A stretch of 10,389 bases of DNA from JABJMC01 sp964473745 (lineage in GTDB: Bacteria; Patescibacteriota; Gracilibacteria; UBA1369; UBA12473). Under the pieces are notes generated by a model. It searched no databases and was not told the origin of the DNA. It saw only the letters and a program-made list of their open reading frames with translations. The stretch is from positions 1 to 10,389 of the forward strand of contig CAYYQE010000032.1 of assembly GCA_964473745.1 (NCBI GenBank). The letters are read 5' to 3'. A program made the translations under genes and the position numbers. Positions 1 through 5,884 of the stretch are shown one piece after another (within the stretch, counting starts at the first letter, position 1; each line of letters starts with the position of its first letter).

Positions 1-48
1 AACTTTCCTTACGACGTAAGGGTAAAGTAAAAAAAATAACCAAAATCC

Positions 49-69
49 CAGCTTGGAGAGCTGTTTTTT
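49..69 (+). terminator. Possible intrinsic terminator of an upstream gene
   Basis: CAGCT (49-53) and AGCTG (59-63) form a 5-bp stem with a 5-nt loop, followed directly by six T (64-69). The stem is short, so this is only a candidate. It would end a plus-strand gene lying left of the window. Confidence 0.35.
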
Positions 70-188
70 CCTGCGGTTCGTGATTTGGAAAGGTTATTTT
101 TAATCATAGCGGGATTACTATAACAGGGGGTGGGGAGTGTGTCAAATTTTTGATGAAGGGGAGCTTTGGGGTGTCCCTTTTTGCATAG

Positions 189-257
189 GTACAATAGCTT
201 GACTCGTATGACATATTTGAACCTGATGAGAAAGTGTTATGTCAAACGTAACGTACG
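189..257. repeat. 69-nt dyad element, copy 1
   Basis: The left end GTACAATAGCTTGAC (189-203) and right end ATGTCAAACGTA...GTACG (239-257) match the ends of copy 2 at 346-414, at the same total length of 69 nt, while the 37 nt between TTGAC and GTCAA differ. The ends are imperfect inverted repeats: GTAC pairs with GTAC, and TTGAC with GTCAA. A second, competing inverted repeat is TGACATA (209-215) with TATGTCA (238-244). The similarity continues to the left, TTTTGCATAG at 179-188 matching TTTTGCCTAG at 329-338. It could be a protein-binding site or a structured RNA; no function can be assigned. Confidence 0.55.
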
Positions 258-345
258 ATAAGGAGGGATTTTGGAGTTGTTAGGATTAATTTTCTTGAAT
301 TATAAATCATTCAAAACATGAGTTAATCTTTTGCCTAGACCCCTC

Positions 346-414
346 GTACCATAGCTTGACAGGAATACAATGTTTCCAGGTAGGCTCAAATCGACATGTC
401 AAACGTATGGTACG
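346..414. repeat. 69-nt dyad element, copy 2
   Basis: This is the better-formed copy. Including C345, CGTACCATA (345-353) is complementary to TATGGTACG (406-414), and TTGACA (356-361) to TGTCAA (397-402), giving about 15 base pairs broken only by a small internal loop. It shares its ends, but not its centre, with copy 1, which starts 157 bases upstream. TTGACA occurs at the inner edge of both arms, on opposite strands, but no -10 hexamer is seen at a suitable distance from either, so a plain promoter reading is not supported. Confidence 0.55.
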
Positions 415-454
415 CACACGAAAAGGGGTCCCATAAGGTCGGTGGGTGAACTTG

Positions 455-514
455 GGGCAATTCAGCGCGCAAACTCAGGGCAATTCGCGTAAATTTGCGC
501 ATCTCGTGGTGCGC
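455..514. promoter_or_regulatory. Short repeats and palindromes before tatD
   Basis: GGGCAATTC occurs twice (455-463 and 478-486). An imperfect 14-nt palindrome GCGTAAATTTGCGC (487-500) follows, and GCGCA (497-501) pairs with TGCGC (510-514). These inverted repeats occupy the place where the -35 region of the tatD promoter would be, which no recognisable -35 hexamer fills. This is suggestive of an operator or activator site, but no regulator can be named. Confidence 0.35.
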
Positions 515-520
515 CTTTTG

Positions 521-529
521 TGCTATATT
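521..529 (+). promoter_or_regulatory. Extended -10 promoter of tatD
   Basis: TGCTATATT at 521-529 is an extended -10 element (TGn followed by TATATT). It ends 8 nt before the ATG at 538, so transcription should start at about 536 and the mRNA would be leaderless or nearly so. There is no good -35 hexamer at 16-18 nt. Confidence 0.5.
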
Positions 530-537
530 AAAGCGCG

Positions 538-1335
538 ATGCTAATCGATACTCATTGCCACTTAACTTTCAAGGATTTCAACCATACTGATCGTGAGGTC
601 GAGGAGATTGTGTTGCGTGCGCAAAAGCAGGGCGTGGAGTGGCTTGTGTCAGTGGGCGTAAATTTGGAGGATTCGCTCAAAAACTTAGAGTTAGCGCGGA
701 AATTTGAGGGAGTTTTTGCGACATTTGGAGTGCATCCCAGTGACGCGACCAAGTGGGACGCCACAGTTTTGGATGTGTTTTTAGAGAAAATTCGAGAAGG
801 ATGGGATACTCACACTAAAAATGTAGTAGCAATAGGAGAAATTGGACTTGATTATTACCGCATGCGGGCGCCAAAAGAAAAACAACTGGAAGCGTTTCGG
901 GCGCAACTTAAATTTGCGAAAAAAGTTCAATTACCAGTAGTGGTGCATTCGCGACAAGCGTTCGAGGAGGTGTTTCAGATTTTGGAAGAGGAGGCCATGG
1001 AATCAGTGGTTTTTCATTGTTTTGCCGAGGGGCGCAAGGAGGCGGAGCGAGTGTGGGCCAATGAATGGCACACTTCGTTCACCGGAACAGTAACCTTTGA
1101 AAAAAATGAAGATTTGCACGAGGTGGCCATGTTGTGTCCAGATGAGTTTTATTTTTTGGAGACTGATGCCCCGTTTTTGTCACCGCAAAAACATCGTGGT
1201 CAGCGCAATGAGCCAGCTTACGTAACAGAAGTAGCGCGGGTCGTGGCTGAGCTCCGCGGCCAGTCATTAGACCAAGTCGAATGGCAGTCCACTAAAAACG
1301 CACAAAGTTTCTTTGGATTGCCGCGAATTGATTAG
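538..1335 (+). CDS. tatD: TatD family metal-dependent DNase
   Basis: This 265-aa protein is full length for the TatD/YcfH hydrolase family, metal-dependent nucleases with a TIM-barrel fold, linked to 3'-5' exonuclease activity and DNA repair. The family motifs are visible in order: the metal-binding HxH of THCHL (H6, H8), GEIGLDYYR (E101), VVVHSR (H137), VFHCF (H160) and the ETDAPFLSP signature (D210). The ATG at 538 is used because the extended -10 at 521-529 lies directly before it and because MLIDTHCHL is the usual family start. There is no Shine-Dalgarno sequence. The stop codon overlaps that of the convergent 631-aa gene by four bases (TTAG, 1332-1335). Cytoplasmic; no signal peptide. 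The family call is secure, but the physiological substrate is not known from sequence. Confidence 0.95.
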   Translation: MLIDTHCHLTFKDFNHTDREVEEIVLRAQKQGVEWLVSVGVNLEDSLKNLELARKFEGVFATFGVHPSDATKWDATVLDVFLEKIREGWDTHTKNVVAIGEIGLDYYRMRAPKEKQLEAFRAQLKFAKKVQLPVVVHSRQAFEEVFQILEEEAMESVVFHCFAEGRKEAERVWANEWHTSFTGTVTFEKNEDLHEVAMLCPDEFYFLETDAPFLSPQKHRGQRNEPAYVTEVARVVAELRGQSLDQVEWQSTKNAQSFFGLPRID

Positions 1336-3227
1336 CGACTTCTTTTTTGGCCTTTCCTCCGTTTTTTCTTGAGCTTTCTTTTACGTGAAGGCTTTTTGGA
1401 TGGTTTAGGTCGTGGTTTTTGGGCAGCAGCGAGATCTCTTTCTAATCTTGATGTTAAGCCTGCTTGACTGTGTTTAATCCATCTTTGTAGTCGATTAACA
1501 ACCTCATGAAGATGTGGGTGAATAGACTCTACAAAACACAATTTAGCGATTTTAAGTACTTTTTTGAGATTATAATTGCGATCGTTGTTTGGAGATTGTC
1601 TGGATTCTTTAGCTTCAAAAGTACAGCGTGGCATTATTTGGAATTCAATGTGGACGCCTTCTTCGGTAATTCCATATAATTTCATTACCCTAAATTCAAA
1701 AGATATTTCACTGTCTGCATTTTCATCTAACTTGTCTGCTACACAAAATTCTCCTGGTTGAAGTTCTTTTCTTGGTTTATTGCGGTAATGGAGGCCAATT
1801 GATTTTCCCGCTTTTTTAGCAGTGGCTTCTAATAATTCCCGACTCCTTTCTCTGACTGCCATATCTTCACTATCTAATTCTTTTTCAGTAATGTCCCACA
1901 TTACTATTCGGCCACGAGCCATGTCAGAGAGTTTTTCGATGTCTAAGTCTCGATCCTCCATAAGTTTCATAACCCAAGATTTGGATCGTTTGTTGTTGAT
2001 ATCGTCAAACCAGACTCGTTGTGTCCCCATGTCTTCGAATCCGGCTAATGGCATTTCACGAAGTTGGAATTCTTTCCACGCCACGCCTTCTTCTCTAGTA
2101 ACGTTGCCTTGTTTGGTGTAGTTAAGTCTAACGAGTTCTTTTGGTTCATTGCCCTCAAATACACCTTGTTCAAAATCTTTTCTTAAATTATCGAGTATGG
2201 CGCGTGATTTTTTGTAAACCGGGTTTTGTTGAACTAAGAAAAAATAGTAAGTGAGGTACGCGATTACTTGTATTTCATTAAGATCTCTTAATTCAGCGCC
2301 TTCGGGAGTGTTTATTACGAAATTGAGCATTTCAAAAAGAGATAGTGTTTTGGTTTTGGAGCAAGCATCCACATGAACTTGATAGCCTTGGACTTTGGCT
2401 CTTCTTTGACCCTGTTCTAAGGCTTTTCCCATGGCTTCGTAGGCTTCTAGAGCGTTATTACGTGCTTTTGCAAAGCTTTTTTGGATTTCTGGCCATCTTT
2501 CAAAAGCTTCTCCTTGTGGAATTATTCCTATTTGAATTAATAGTTCCATAGTTGCGTCCTCTGGAAGGAGGACTTCGTCGTCTATGCTTTGGTGTAAGTT
2601 TTTGATGATTTTTCTCATTTGGCGCATACTGATTCTTTGGGTAGGGTCTTCCAAAGAAGTTCTGATTAGTGGTTGTTCATCAACATTGCGGAGGTTTTCT
2701 CCAATAATTCTGTAAACAGCATTACGGACGGTGGTAATGGCTAAGGCAACATCTTCTGCGTCATTTTCTTCAGCGTCTTCGTCTTGAGGGAGATGAGTAA
2801 TAATTCTGGTAGCAATGGCTTCAATTCTGGTAGCTACCTGTTGTTCATCAGAGTGATAAGGGATTAAGGGAAGAATATTGCGATCTGTATTAGCAGGATT
2901 CGAAGAGCTTTCGTCAATGATTCCTAAAGGCGGAATTTGTTTGAGTAAAAATGCTTCGTATAAAAAGTTATTAGCAATTTCTGATGGTAGTCCAATTTCT
3001 GATAAGAGTTCTCGGATACGCCCTAAATCATCTTCAATTTTTTCATCAATAGTCCTGACTTCTGGATCAGTGCGTCCAACATAAGCAGCCCCCATATCAA
3101 CCGAAAAGCGTCTACCAGGGTTTCCTTGCGCCAACGGCGACATGGCTAGGCGCGTCAGGCTAGTAGATGTAGTTATGGTAGGAGTTTTAGACATCCCTAA
3201 ATCGGCTAATGTTTGAAAGGTGGTCAT
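1332..3227 (-). CDS. RelA/SpoT-like nucleotidyltransferase-fold protein with basic tail (putative)
   Basis: This 631-aa cytoplasmic protein is not recognised over its full length. Residues 1-60 look disordered and 60-390 mainly helical, with an acidic patch near 148-160. Residues 413-560 resemble a RelA/SpoT synthetase domain: KRSKSWVMKL near 413-422, then DMARGRIV at 435-442 (compare the family's D-x-x-G-x-R-I-V strand), and GVHIEFQIMP at 524-533 (compare E-I/F-Q-I-R-T), followed by a helix with AKESRQ (539-544). The usual S-x-Y-x-S-x-H motif is not obvious, so (p)ppGpp synthesis cannot be assumed. The last 28 residues are almost all Lys, Arg, Pro and Ser, as in nucleic-acid-binding tails. 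It starts 15 nt after the radA stop and has no Shine-Dalgarno sequence or promoter of its own, so it is probably cotranscribed with radA. A second ATG lies 11 codons inside. The ORF is certain; the fold is an inference. Confidence 0.6.
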   Translation of the reverse strand: MTTFQTLADLGMSKTPTITTSTSLTRLAMSPLAQGNPGRRFSVDMGAAYVGRTDPEVRTIDEKIEDDLGRIRELLSEIGLPSEIANNFLYEAFLLKQIPPLGIIDESSSNPANTDRNILPLIPYHSDEQQVATRIEAIATRIITHLPQDEDAEENDAEDVALAITTVRNAVYRIIGENLRNVDEQPLIRTSLEDPTQRISMRQMRKIIKNLHQSIDDEVLLPEDATMELLIQIGIIPQGEAFERWPEIQKSFAKARNNALEAYEAMGKALEQGQRRAKVQGYQVHVDACSKTKTLSLFEMLNFVINTPEGAELRDLNEIQVIAYLTYYFFLVQQNPVYKKSRAILDNLRKDFEQGVFEGNEPKELVRLNYTKQGNVTREEGVAWKEFQLREMPLAGFEDMGTQRVWFDDINNKRSKSWVMKLMEDRDLDIEKLSDMARGRIVMWDITEKELDSEDMAVRERSRELLEATAKKAGKSIGLHYRNKPRKELQPGEFCVADKLDENADSEISFEFRVMKLYGITEEGVHIEFQIMPRCTFEAKESRQSPNNDRNYNLKKVLKIAKLCFVESIHPHLHEVVNRLQRWIKHSQAGLTSRLERDLAAAQKPRPKPSKKPSRKRKLKKKRRKGQKRSR

Positions 3228-3242
3228 TGTGGGCTATTTTTG

Positions 3243-4550
3243 TTATTTTGTCAACCCCTGAACCACCTGATGGAGGAGGTTTTTAATCGGGAGGACGGAG
3301 AGTTTGGCTTTTTGAGTGGCCTTGGTGCGGTCTTGGTAGCGGAAGCCTTTGCGAATTTCGCCGGAAAGGCCTAGTTCCCCAAATGCGACCAGGTTTGGGG
3401 GGAGGGGGAATTTTTTGTGAGAGGAGAGGATGGCTAAACAAACGGCTAAGTCGATGGCGGGGTCTTTTACTTGAAGGCCGCCCACGACATTTACGTAAAC
3501 ATCATGTTCGCTGAGATTGATTTTGGCGTGTTTTTGTAAGACGGCGATAAGAAGTTGTAAACGGTTTAGATCAAATCCTGAAGTGGCGCGTTTAGGATAG
3601 CCAAAATGGGTTTTGTTGGTCAGGGCTTGGATTTCTATAATAAGTGGTCGAGAGCCTTCAATTGTGACTGTTAAACAGGAGCCGATTGGTTTTTCTTGGC
3701 GATTTTCAAGGAAGGCTTTGGTGGGATCAGGGACTTCTTTTAAGCCAGTGCCAGTCATTTCAAAGAGGCCGACTTCATTAGTGGAACCAAAGCGGTTTTT
3801 GATACCGCGAATCAGGCGTAAATCATGGTAACGATCGCCTTCTAAATAAAGCACAGTGTCGACGAGGTGTTCCAATGTTTTGGGACCAGCTAAGTTGCCG
3901 CCTTTGGTAACGTGACTGGTGATGAGGAGGGGGATGCCAGACTCTTTGGCAAAGGACATGAGTTCCTCGGTGCAAGCGCGAACTTGAGTAACGCCGCCTT
4001 GTAAACCAGTGACTTCGCTACTGGAGACAACTTGAATGGAGTCGATAATTACAAAATCGGGTTTTTCGGTTTTGAGTGTGGCCAAAATTGGTTCGAGTAA
4101 GGTTTCGTTTAAAAGGAAAAGGTTTTCGGTTTTAATTTTGAGGCGTTCGGCGCGGCGGGCAATTTGATCAACAGATTCTTCGCCAGAGACGATGAGAACT
4201 TTTTTACCATCTTTGGTGAGATTGGCAGCTAGTTGAAGAGTGATAGTGGATTTGCCAATTCCCGGTTCACCGCCGAGTAGTATTAAGCTCCCTTCTACAA
4301 TTCCACCACCCAACACACGATCAAATTCAGACATGTTGGTTGTGATTCGTTCAAATTTTTGTGTAGTTTGCGAGAGGCGAGTAGGGGTCGAAGCCTTAAT
4401 AGCGCGTTGTTTTCGATCTTTTTTAGCTTCTTCACTAGACACCACATCCTCGATAAAACTGTTCCAAGCCTCGCAATTAGGGCATTTCCCGGCCCAATTG
4501 GAGGTTTGGTGAGAACATTTTTCGCAAATGTAGATGGTTTTGAGTTTCAT
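3243..4550 (-). CDS. radA: DNA repair protein RadA
   Basis: This is RadA (Sms), a RecA-like ATPase that helps process recombination intermediates by driving branch migration. At 435 aa it is close to the usual 450-460. All landmarks are present: an N-terminal C4 zinc finger (C9, C12, C23, C26), Walker A GGEPGIGKST (93-102, K100), Walker B VIID (167-170), the RadA-specific KNRFG motif (251-255), and a C-terminal Lon-protease-like domain (about 280-430) with GELGLSGEIR at 391-400. The ATG at 4550 begins directly before the zinc finger, as in homologues. The gene is divergent from the 238-aa orphan across a 107-nt spacer and is followed after 15 nt by the RelA/SpoT-like gene. Nothing suggests that it is inactive. 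Confidence 0.97.
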   Translation of the reverse strand: MKLKTIYICEKCSHQTSNWAGKCPNCEAWNSFIEDVVSSEEAKKDRKQRAIKASTPTRLSQTTQKFERITTNMSEFDRVLGGGIVEGSLILLGGEPGIGKSTITLQLAANLTKDGKKVLIVSGEESVDQIARRAERLKIKTENLFLLNETLLEPILATLKTEKPDFVIIDSIQVVSSSEVTGLQGGVTQVRACTEELMSFAKESGIPLLITSHVTKGGNLAGPKTLEHLVDTVLYLEGDRYHDLRLIRGIKNRFGSTNEVGLFEMTGTGLKEVPDPTKAFLENRQEKPIGSCLTVTIEGSRPLIIEIQALTNKTHFGYPKRATSGFDLNRLQLLIAVLQKHAKINLSEHDVYVNVVGGLQVKDPAIDLAVCLAILSSHKKFPLPPNLVAFGELGLSGEIRKGFRYQDRTKATQKAKLSVLPIKNLLHQVVQGLTK

Positions 4551-4575
4551 GTTTGAGTCGTAAGTTGTGCCAGAA

Positions 4576-4584
4576 ATTATACCA
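4576..4584 (-). promoter_or_regulatory. radA promoter (extended -10)
   Basis: Read on the minus strand, TGGTATAAT (4584-4576) is an extended -10 with a consensus TATAAT. The hexamer ends 25 nt before the radA ATG, giving a leader of about 18-20 nt. Any -35 would fall on the same bases as the -35 of the divergent gene (4600-4605). Confidence 0.6.
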
Positions 4585-4599
4585 TATTTAATTTAGGTT

Positions 4600-4627
4600 T
4601 TGACAGTATTTAATTTTGGGGTATATT
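4600..4627 (+). promoter_or_regulatory. Promoter of the 238-aa gene
   Basis: TTGACA (4600-4605) is followed after a 16-nt spacer by TATATT (4622-4627). Transcription would start near 4634, leaving a leader of about 24 nt to the ATG at 4658. The promoter lies back-to-back with that of radA. Confidence 0.55.
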
Positions 4628-4657
4628 TGTTCTCCTATTTAAGTTTAATTTTACATT

Positions 4658-5374
4658 ATGGCTACCACCCCATCAGAGCTTAATGACTCCAAACCAAAAG
4701 GCAATCCTAAAGGTCCAAGAGTTGATCGACGTTTAGTTAAGGAAGGAGATCTAGATCGGGCTGCAGAAAGATTCCGAGCACAGTTATTTGATGTGAGTCT
4801 GTTTTCTGATGGCCCATATGGGGCTTTTACTCCTTCGGATGTAGATAATTATTTTGACGCTGCAGCGGCAAAACGAGTGGGAGACGCTGAAACTGTTAAG
4901 CATTTGGCTTGGACTCATAAAGGAGAAGTTCCTTCTTTTCGAAAAAGAGATTCAGATGATTTTGTTCAGCAAGTTAGGCGTCGGGTAAAGGCTTCAGTTG
5001 GTCATCAGCATTTAGAGGATGTTACGATAGAGGAGCTTTGGCAGGCGGCCCCTAATCACAGAGATTTAATGGTTGAAGGTGGAGAGCATGTTCATATTAC
5101 CGAAGTACCGGCACAAGTTTTGATGGGAGTTGCGGAGGGGGTAATAAATGCGGAAGCTCTTGTGGATTATGGTTTAGTAGAGGAGTTTTTAAGTGGATAT
5201 ACTTTGGGGCAGGTTTTTTATAATAAGGATGTTGTTTTGGAGAGATGTGAAGAGTTTTTGGCTGCTAAGAAGGCGGAGGGATTTTTCAATAAAGCTCATG
5301 TAGAGGTGTTGATAAATGTGTTTGGGCGTATTTTTTGGGGTGAATCATCCACTTTACTTAAAAACTTAGAATAA
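4658..5374 (+). CDS. Orphan protein of unknown function (238 aa)
   Basis: I do not recognise this protein. It has no signal peptide or membrane segment, so it is probably cytoplasmic. Residues 1-35 are polar and basic (SKPKGNPKGPRVDRR) and probably disordered. The rest is charged and mainly helical, with a basic helix near 101-112 (DFVQQVRRRVKA) and a histidine-rich stretch at 114-148. The C-terminal part (150-238) alternates hydrophobic and charged residues as in a helical bundle. The ATG at 4658 follows a good promoter; no Shine-Dalgarno sequence is present. It is divergent from radA and ends 43 nt before tRNA-Lys. Its codon use looks like that of its neighbours, with no sign of transfer. 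The open frame with its own promoter supports a real gene, probably lineage-specific. Confidence 0.75.
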   Translation: MATTPSELNDSKPKGNPKGPRVDRRLVKEGDLDRAAERFRAQLFDVSLFSDGPYGAFTPSDVDNYFDAAAAKRVGDAETVKHLAWTHKGEVPSFRKRDSDDFVQQVRRRVKASVGHQHLEDVTIEELWQAAPNHRDLMVEGGEHVHITEVPAQVLMGVAEGVINAEALVDYGLVEEFLSGYTLGQVFYNKDVVLERCEEFLAAKKAEGFFNKAHVEVLINVFGRIFWGESSTLLKNLE

Positions 5375-5382
5375 AAAATCCC

Positions 5383-5411
5383 TTGGCGAGTGGCCTAATT
5401 TTTGTTAAAGA
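5383..5411 (+). promoter_or_regulatory. Possible promoter of tRNA-Lys
   Basis: TTGGCG (5383-5388), a 17-nt spacer and TAAAGA (5406-5411), preceded by TGT to make an extended -10. The predicted start falls on or next to the first base of the tRNA (5418). The hexamers are weak, so confidence is low; readthrough from the upstream gene is an alternative. Confidence 0.3.
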
Positions 5412-5417
5412 TGCTTT

Positions 5418-5492
5418 GGGTCAGTAGCTCAGGGGCAGAGCAGTCGGCTCTTAACCGAACGGTCGTGGGTTCGATTCCCACCTGACCCACCA
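5418..5492 (+). tRNA. tRNA-Lys (anticodon CUU)
   Basis: The cloverleaf is complete: acceptor GGGTCAG (5418-5424) pairs with CTGACCC (5482-5488), the D stem is GCTC/GAGC, the anticodon loop CTCTTAA carries CTT at 5450-5452, and the T arm is GTGGG-TTCGATT-CCCAC. The discriminator is A and CCA is encoded (5490-5492). The first pair of the anticodon stem is a G-A mismatch (5443 with 5459); all other stems pair. The Lys identity rests on the anticodon. Confidence 0.95.
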
Positions 5493-5495
5493 TCA

Positions 5496-5590
5496 CGCGA
5501 AGAGGCCGCAGGCCTAGTTCGCGCTGCGCAGCGCTTGAAAAGCGCGAGCATAAGGAGCGCGAAGCGCGACGTAACCTTTGCGCGATTTTT
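5496..5590 (+). repeat. GC-rich palindromic element after tRNA-Lys
   Basis: This short block is much richer in G+C than its surroundings and is full of inverted repeats. CGCGAA (5496-5501) pairs with TTCGCG (5518-5523) around an inner stem AGGCC/GGCCT (5503-5507, 5511-5515). GCGCTGCGCAGCGC (5521-5534) is a perfect 14-nt palindrome. GCGCTT (5531-5536) pairs with AAGCGC (5540-5545) with a GAA loop, competing with that palindrome. GCGC-GAA-GCGC follows at 5557-5567, and GCGCGATTTTT (5580-5590) ends the block. It may serve as the 3' processing or termination region of the tRNA transcript, as the 5' UTR of the 78-aa ORF, or be a mobile palindromic (REP-like) unit. No copy is seen elsewhere in the window. 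Confidence 0.55.
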
Positions 5591-5597
5591 GTGGTTT

Positions 5598-5605
5598 GGG
5601 AGGAG
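5598..5605 (+). promoter_or_regulatory. Shine-Dalgarno sequence of the 78-aa ORF
   Basis: GGGAGGAG sits 2-4 nt before the ATG at 5608. The spacing is short but the match is strong, and it decides the start codon. The other genes in the window lack such a site. Confidence 0.6.
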
Positions 5606-5607
5606 TT

Positions 5608-5844
5608 ATGCTTAGTGAGCAAGGTGGATTTTTAGCTTTATCAAATCGAGATGAGGTTACAAGTTATGTTGAAAAAGCTTATAGAAGTAATGTGGTAAGT
5701 ATAAATGAATTCACAATATCGGGTGGCTACAAAATTAAGAAGGCTTATGTTGTGGCCCAGCGACCGGAAGGAACACCTGAAACGCCTCGTAGACAAAGAA
5801 CTCCAGTTCAGGATGATGCGAGTATGTCCATGGGTGTCGCCTAA
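5608..5844 (+). CDS. Small orphan protein (78 aa) with strong ribosome binding site
   Basis: This short protein is not recognised. It begins MLSEQGGFLALSNRDEV, has a probable mixed alpha/beta part (about 10-55, including EFTISGGYKIKKAYVV), and ends in a proline-, arginine- and glutamine-rich tail that is probably disordered. There is no membrane segment or signal peptide. The start at 5608 is chosen over an in-frame TTG at 5578 because GGGAGGAG (5598-5605) lies just before the ATG; it is the only clear Shine-Dalgarno sequence before any gene in the window. It ends 12 nt before a good intrinsic terminator. No separate promoter is evident, so it may be transcribed from the tRNA-Lys side through the palindromic element. 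The ribosome binding site plus terminator support a real gene, but the small size leaves doubt. Confidence 0.6.
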   Translation: MLSEQGGFLALSNRDEVTSYVEKAYRSNVVSINEFTISGGYKIKKAYVVAQRPEGTPETPRRQRTPVQDDASMSMGVA

Positions 5845-5856
5845 ACAGGTGATACG

Positions 5857-5879
5857 CGAAAGCAGACTTTCGTCTTTTT
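5857..5879 (+). terminator. Intrinsic terminator after the 78-aa ORF
   Basis: CGAAAG (5857-5862) and CTTTCG (5867-5872) form a 6-bp stem with loop CAGA, followed by TCTTTTT (5873-5879). A competing hairpin, CGCGAAA (5855-5861) with TTTCGCG (5877-5883), uses the T run itself; it could also separate this unit from the opposing tRNA-Leu transcript. Confidence 0.75.
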
Positions 5880-5884
5880 CGCGA

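Larger units (their letters stand above)
1..537. other. Gene-free region upstream of tatD
   Basis: No convincing gene is seen in these 537 bases. The left edge may hold the last codons of a plus-strand gene: one frame ends at a TAA at 28-30 and another at a TGA at 81-83, and neither can be identified. The stretch contains a possible intrinsic terminator (49-69), a weaker hairpin-plus-T candidate (arms AAGGG 156-160 and CCCTT 175-179), two related 69-nt dyad elements (189-257 and 346-414), a small hairpin (295-300 with 309-314), and a group of short repeats just before the tatD promoter (455-514). By the standard of the rest of the window, where genes overlap or are separated by a few bases, a spacer this long is unusual and suggests a regulatory or RNA function. 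Confidence 0.6.

Noticed and set aside
9..194. Minus-strand reading frame of 61 codons
   Set aside because: No family resemblance, no promoter or Shine-Dalgarno sequence, and it would overlay the possible terminator at 49-69; composition looks like chance.
199..245. TTGACT/TTGACA inside the 69-nt elements as promoters
   Set aside because: No -10 hexamer lies 15-19 nt downstream on either strand in either copy.
189..414. CRISPR array or integron attC sites
   Set aside because: There are only two copies, with an 88-nt gap between them and variable inner rather than outer parts, no cas or integrase gene nearby, and the attC core motifs are not at the ends.
3226..3254. TTGACA on the minus strand before the 631-aa gene as a separate promoter
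   Set aside because: The hexamer falls in the last codons of radA and has no -10 sequence at a suitable distance; cotranscription with radA is simpler.
5395..5622. Minus-strand frame with a GIEPTTVRLRADCSAPELL-like stretch
   Set aside because: This is the well-known false translation of the complement of a tRNA gene (tRNA-Lys) plus the palindromic block.
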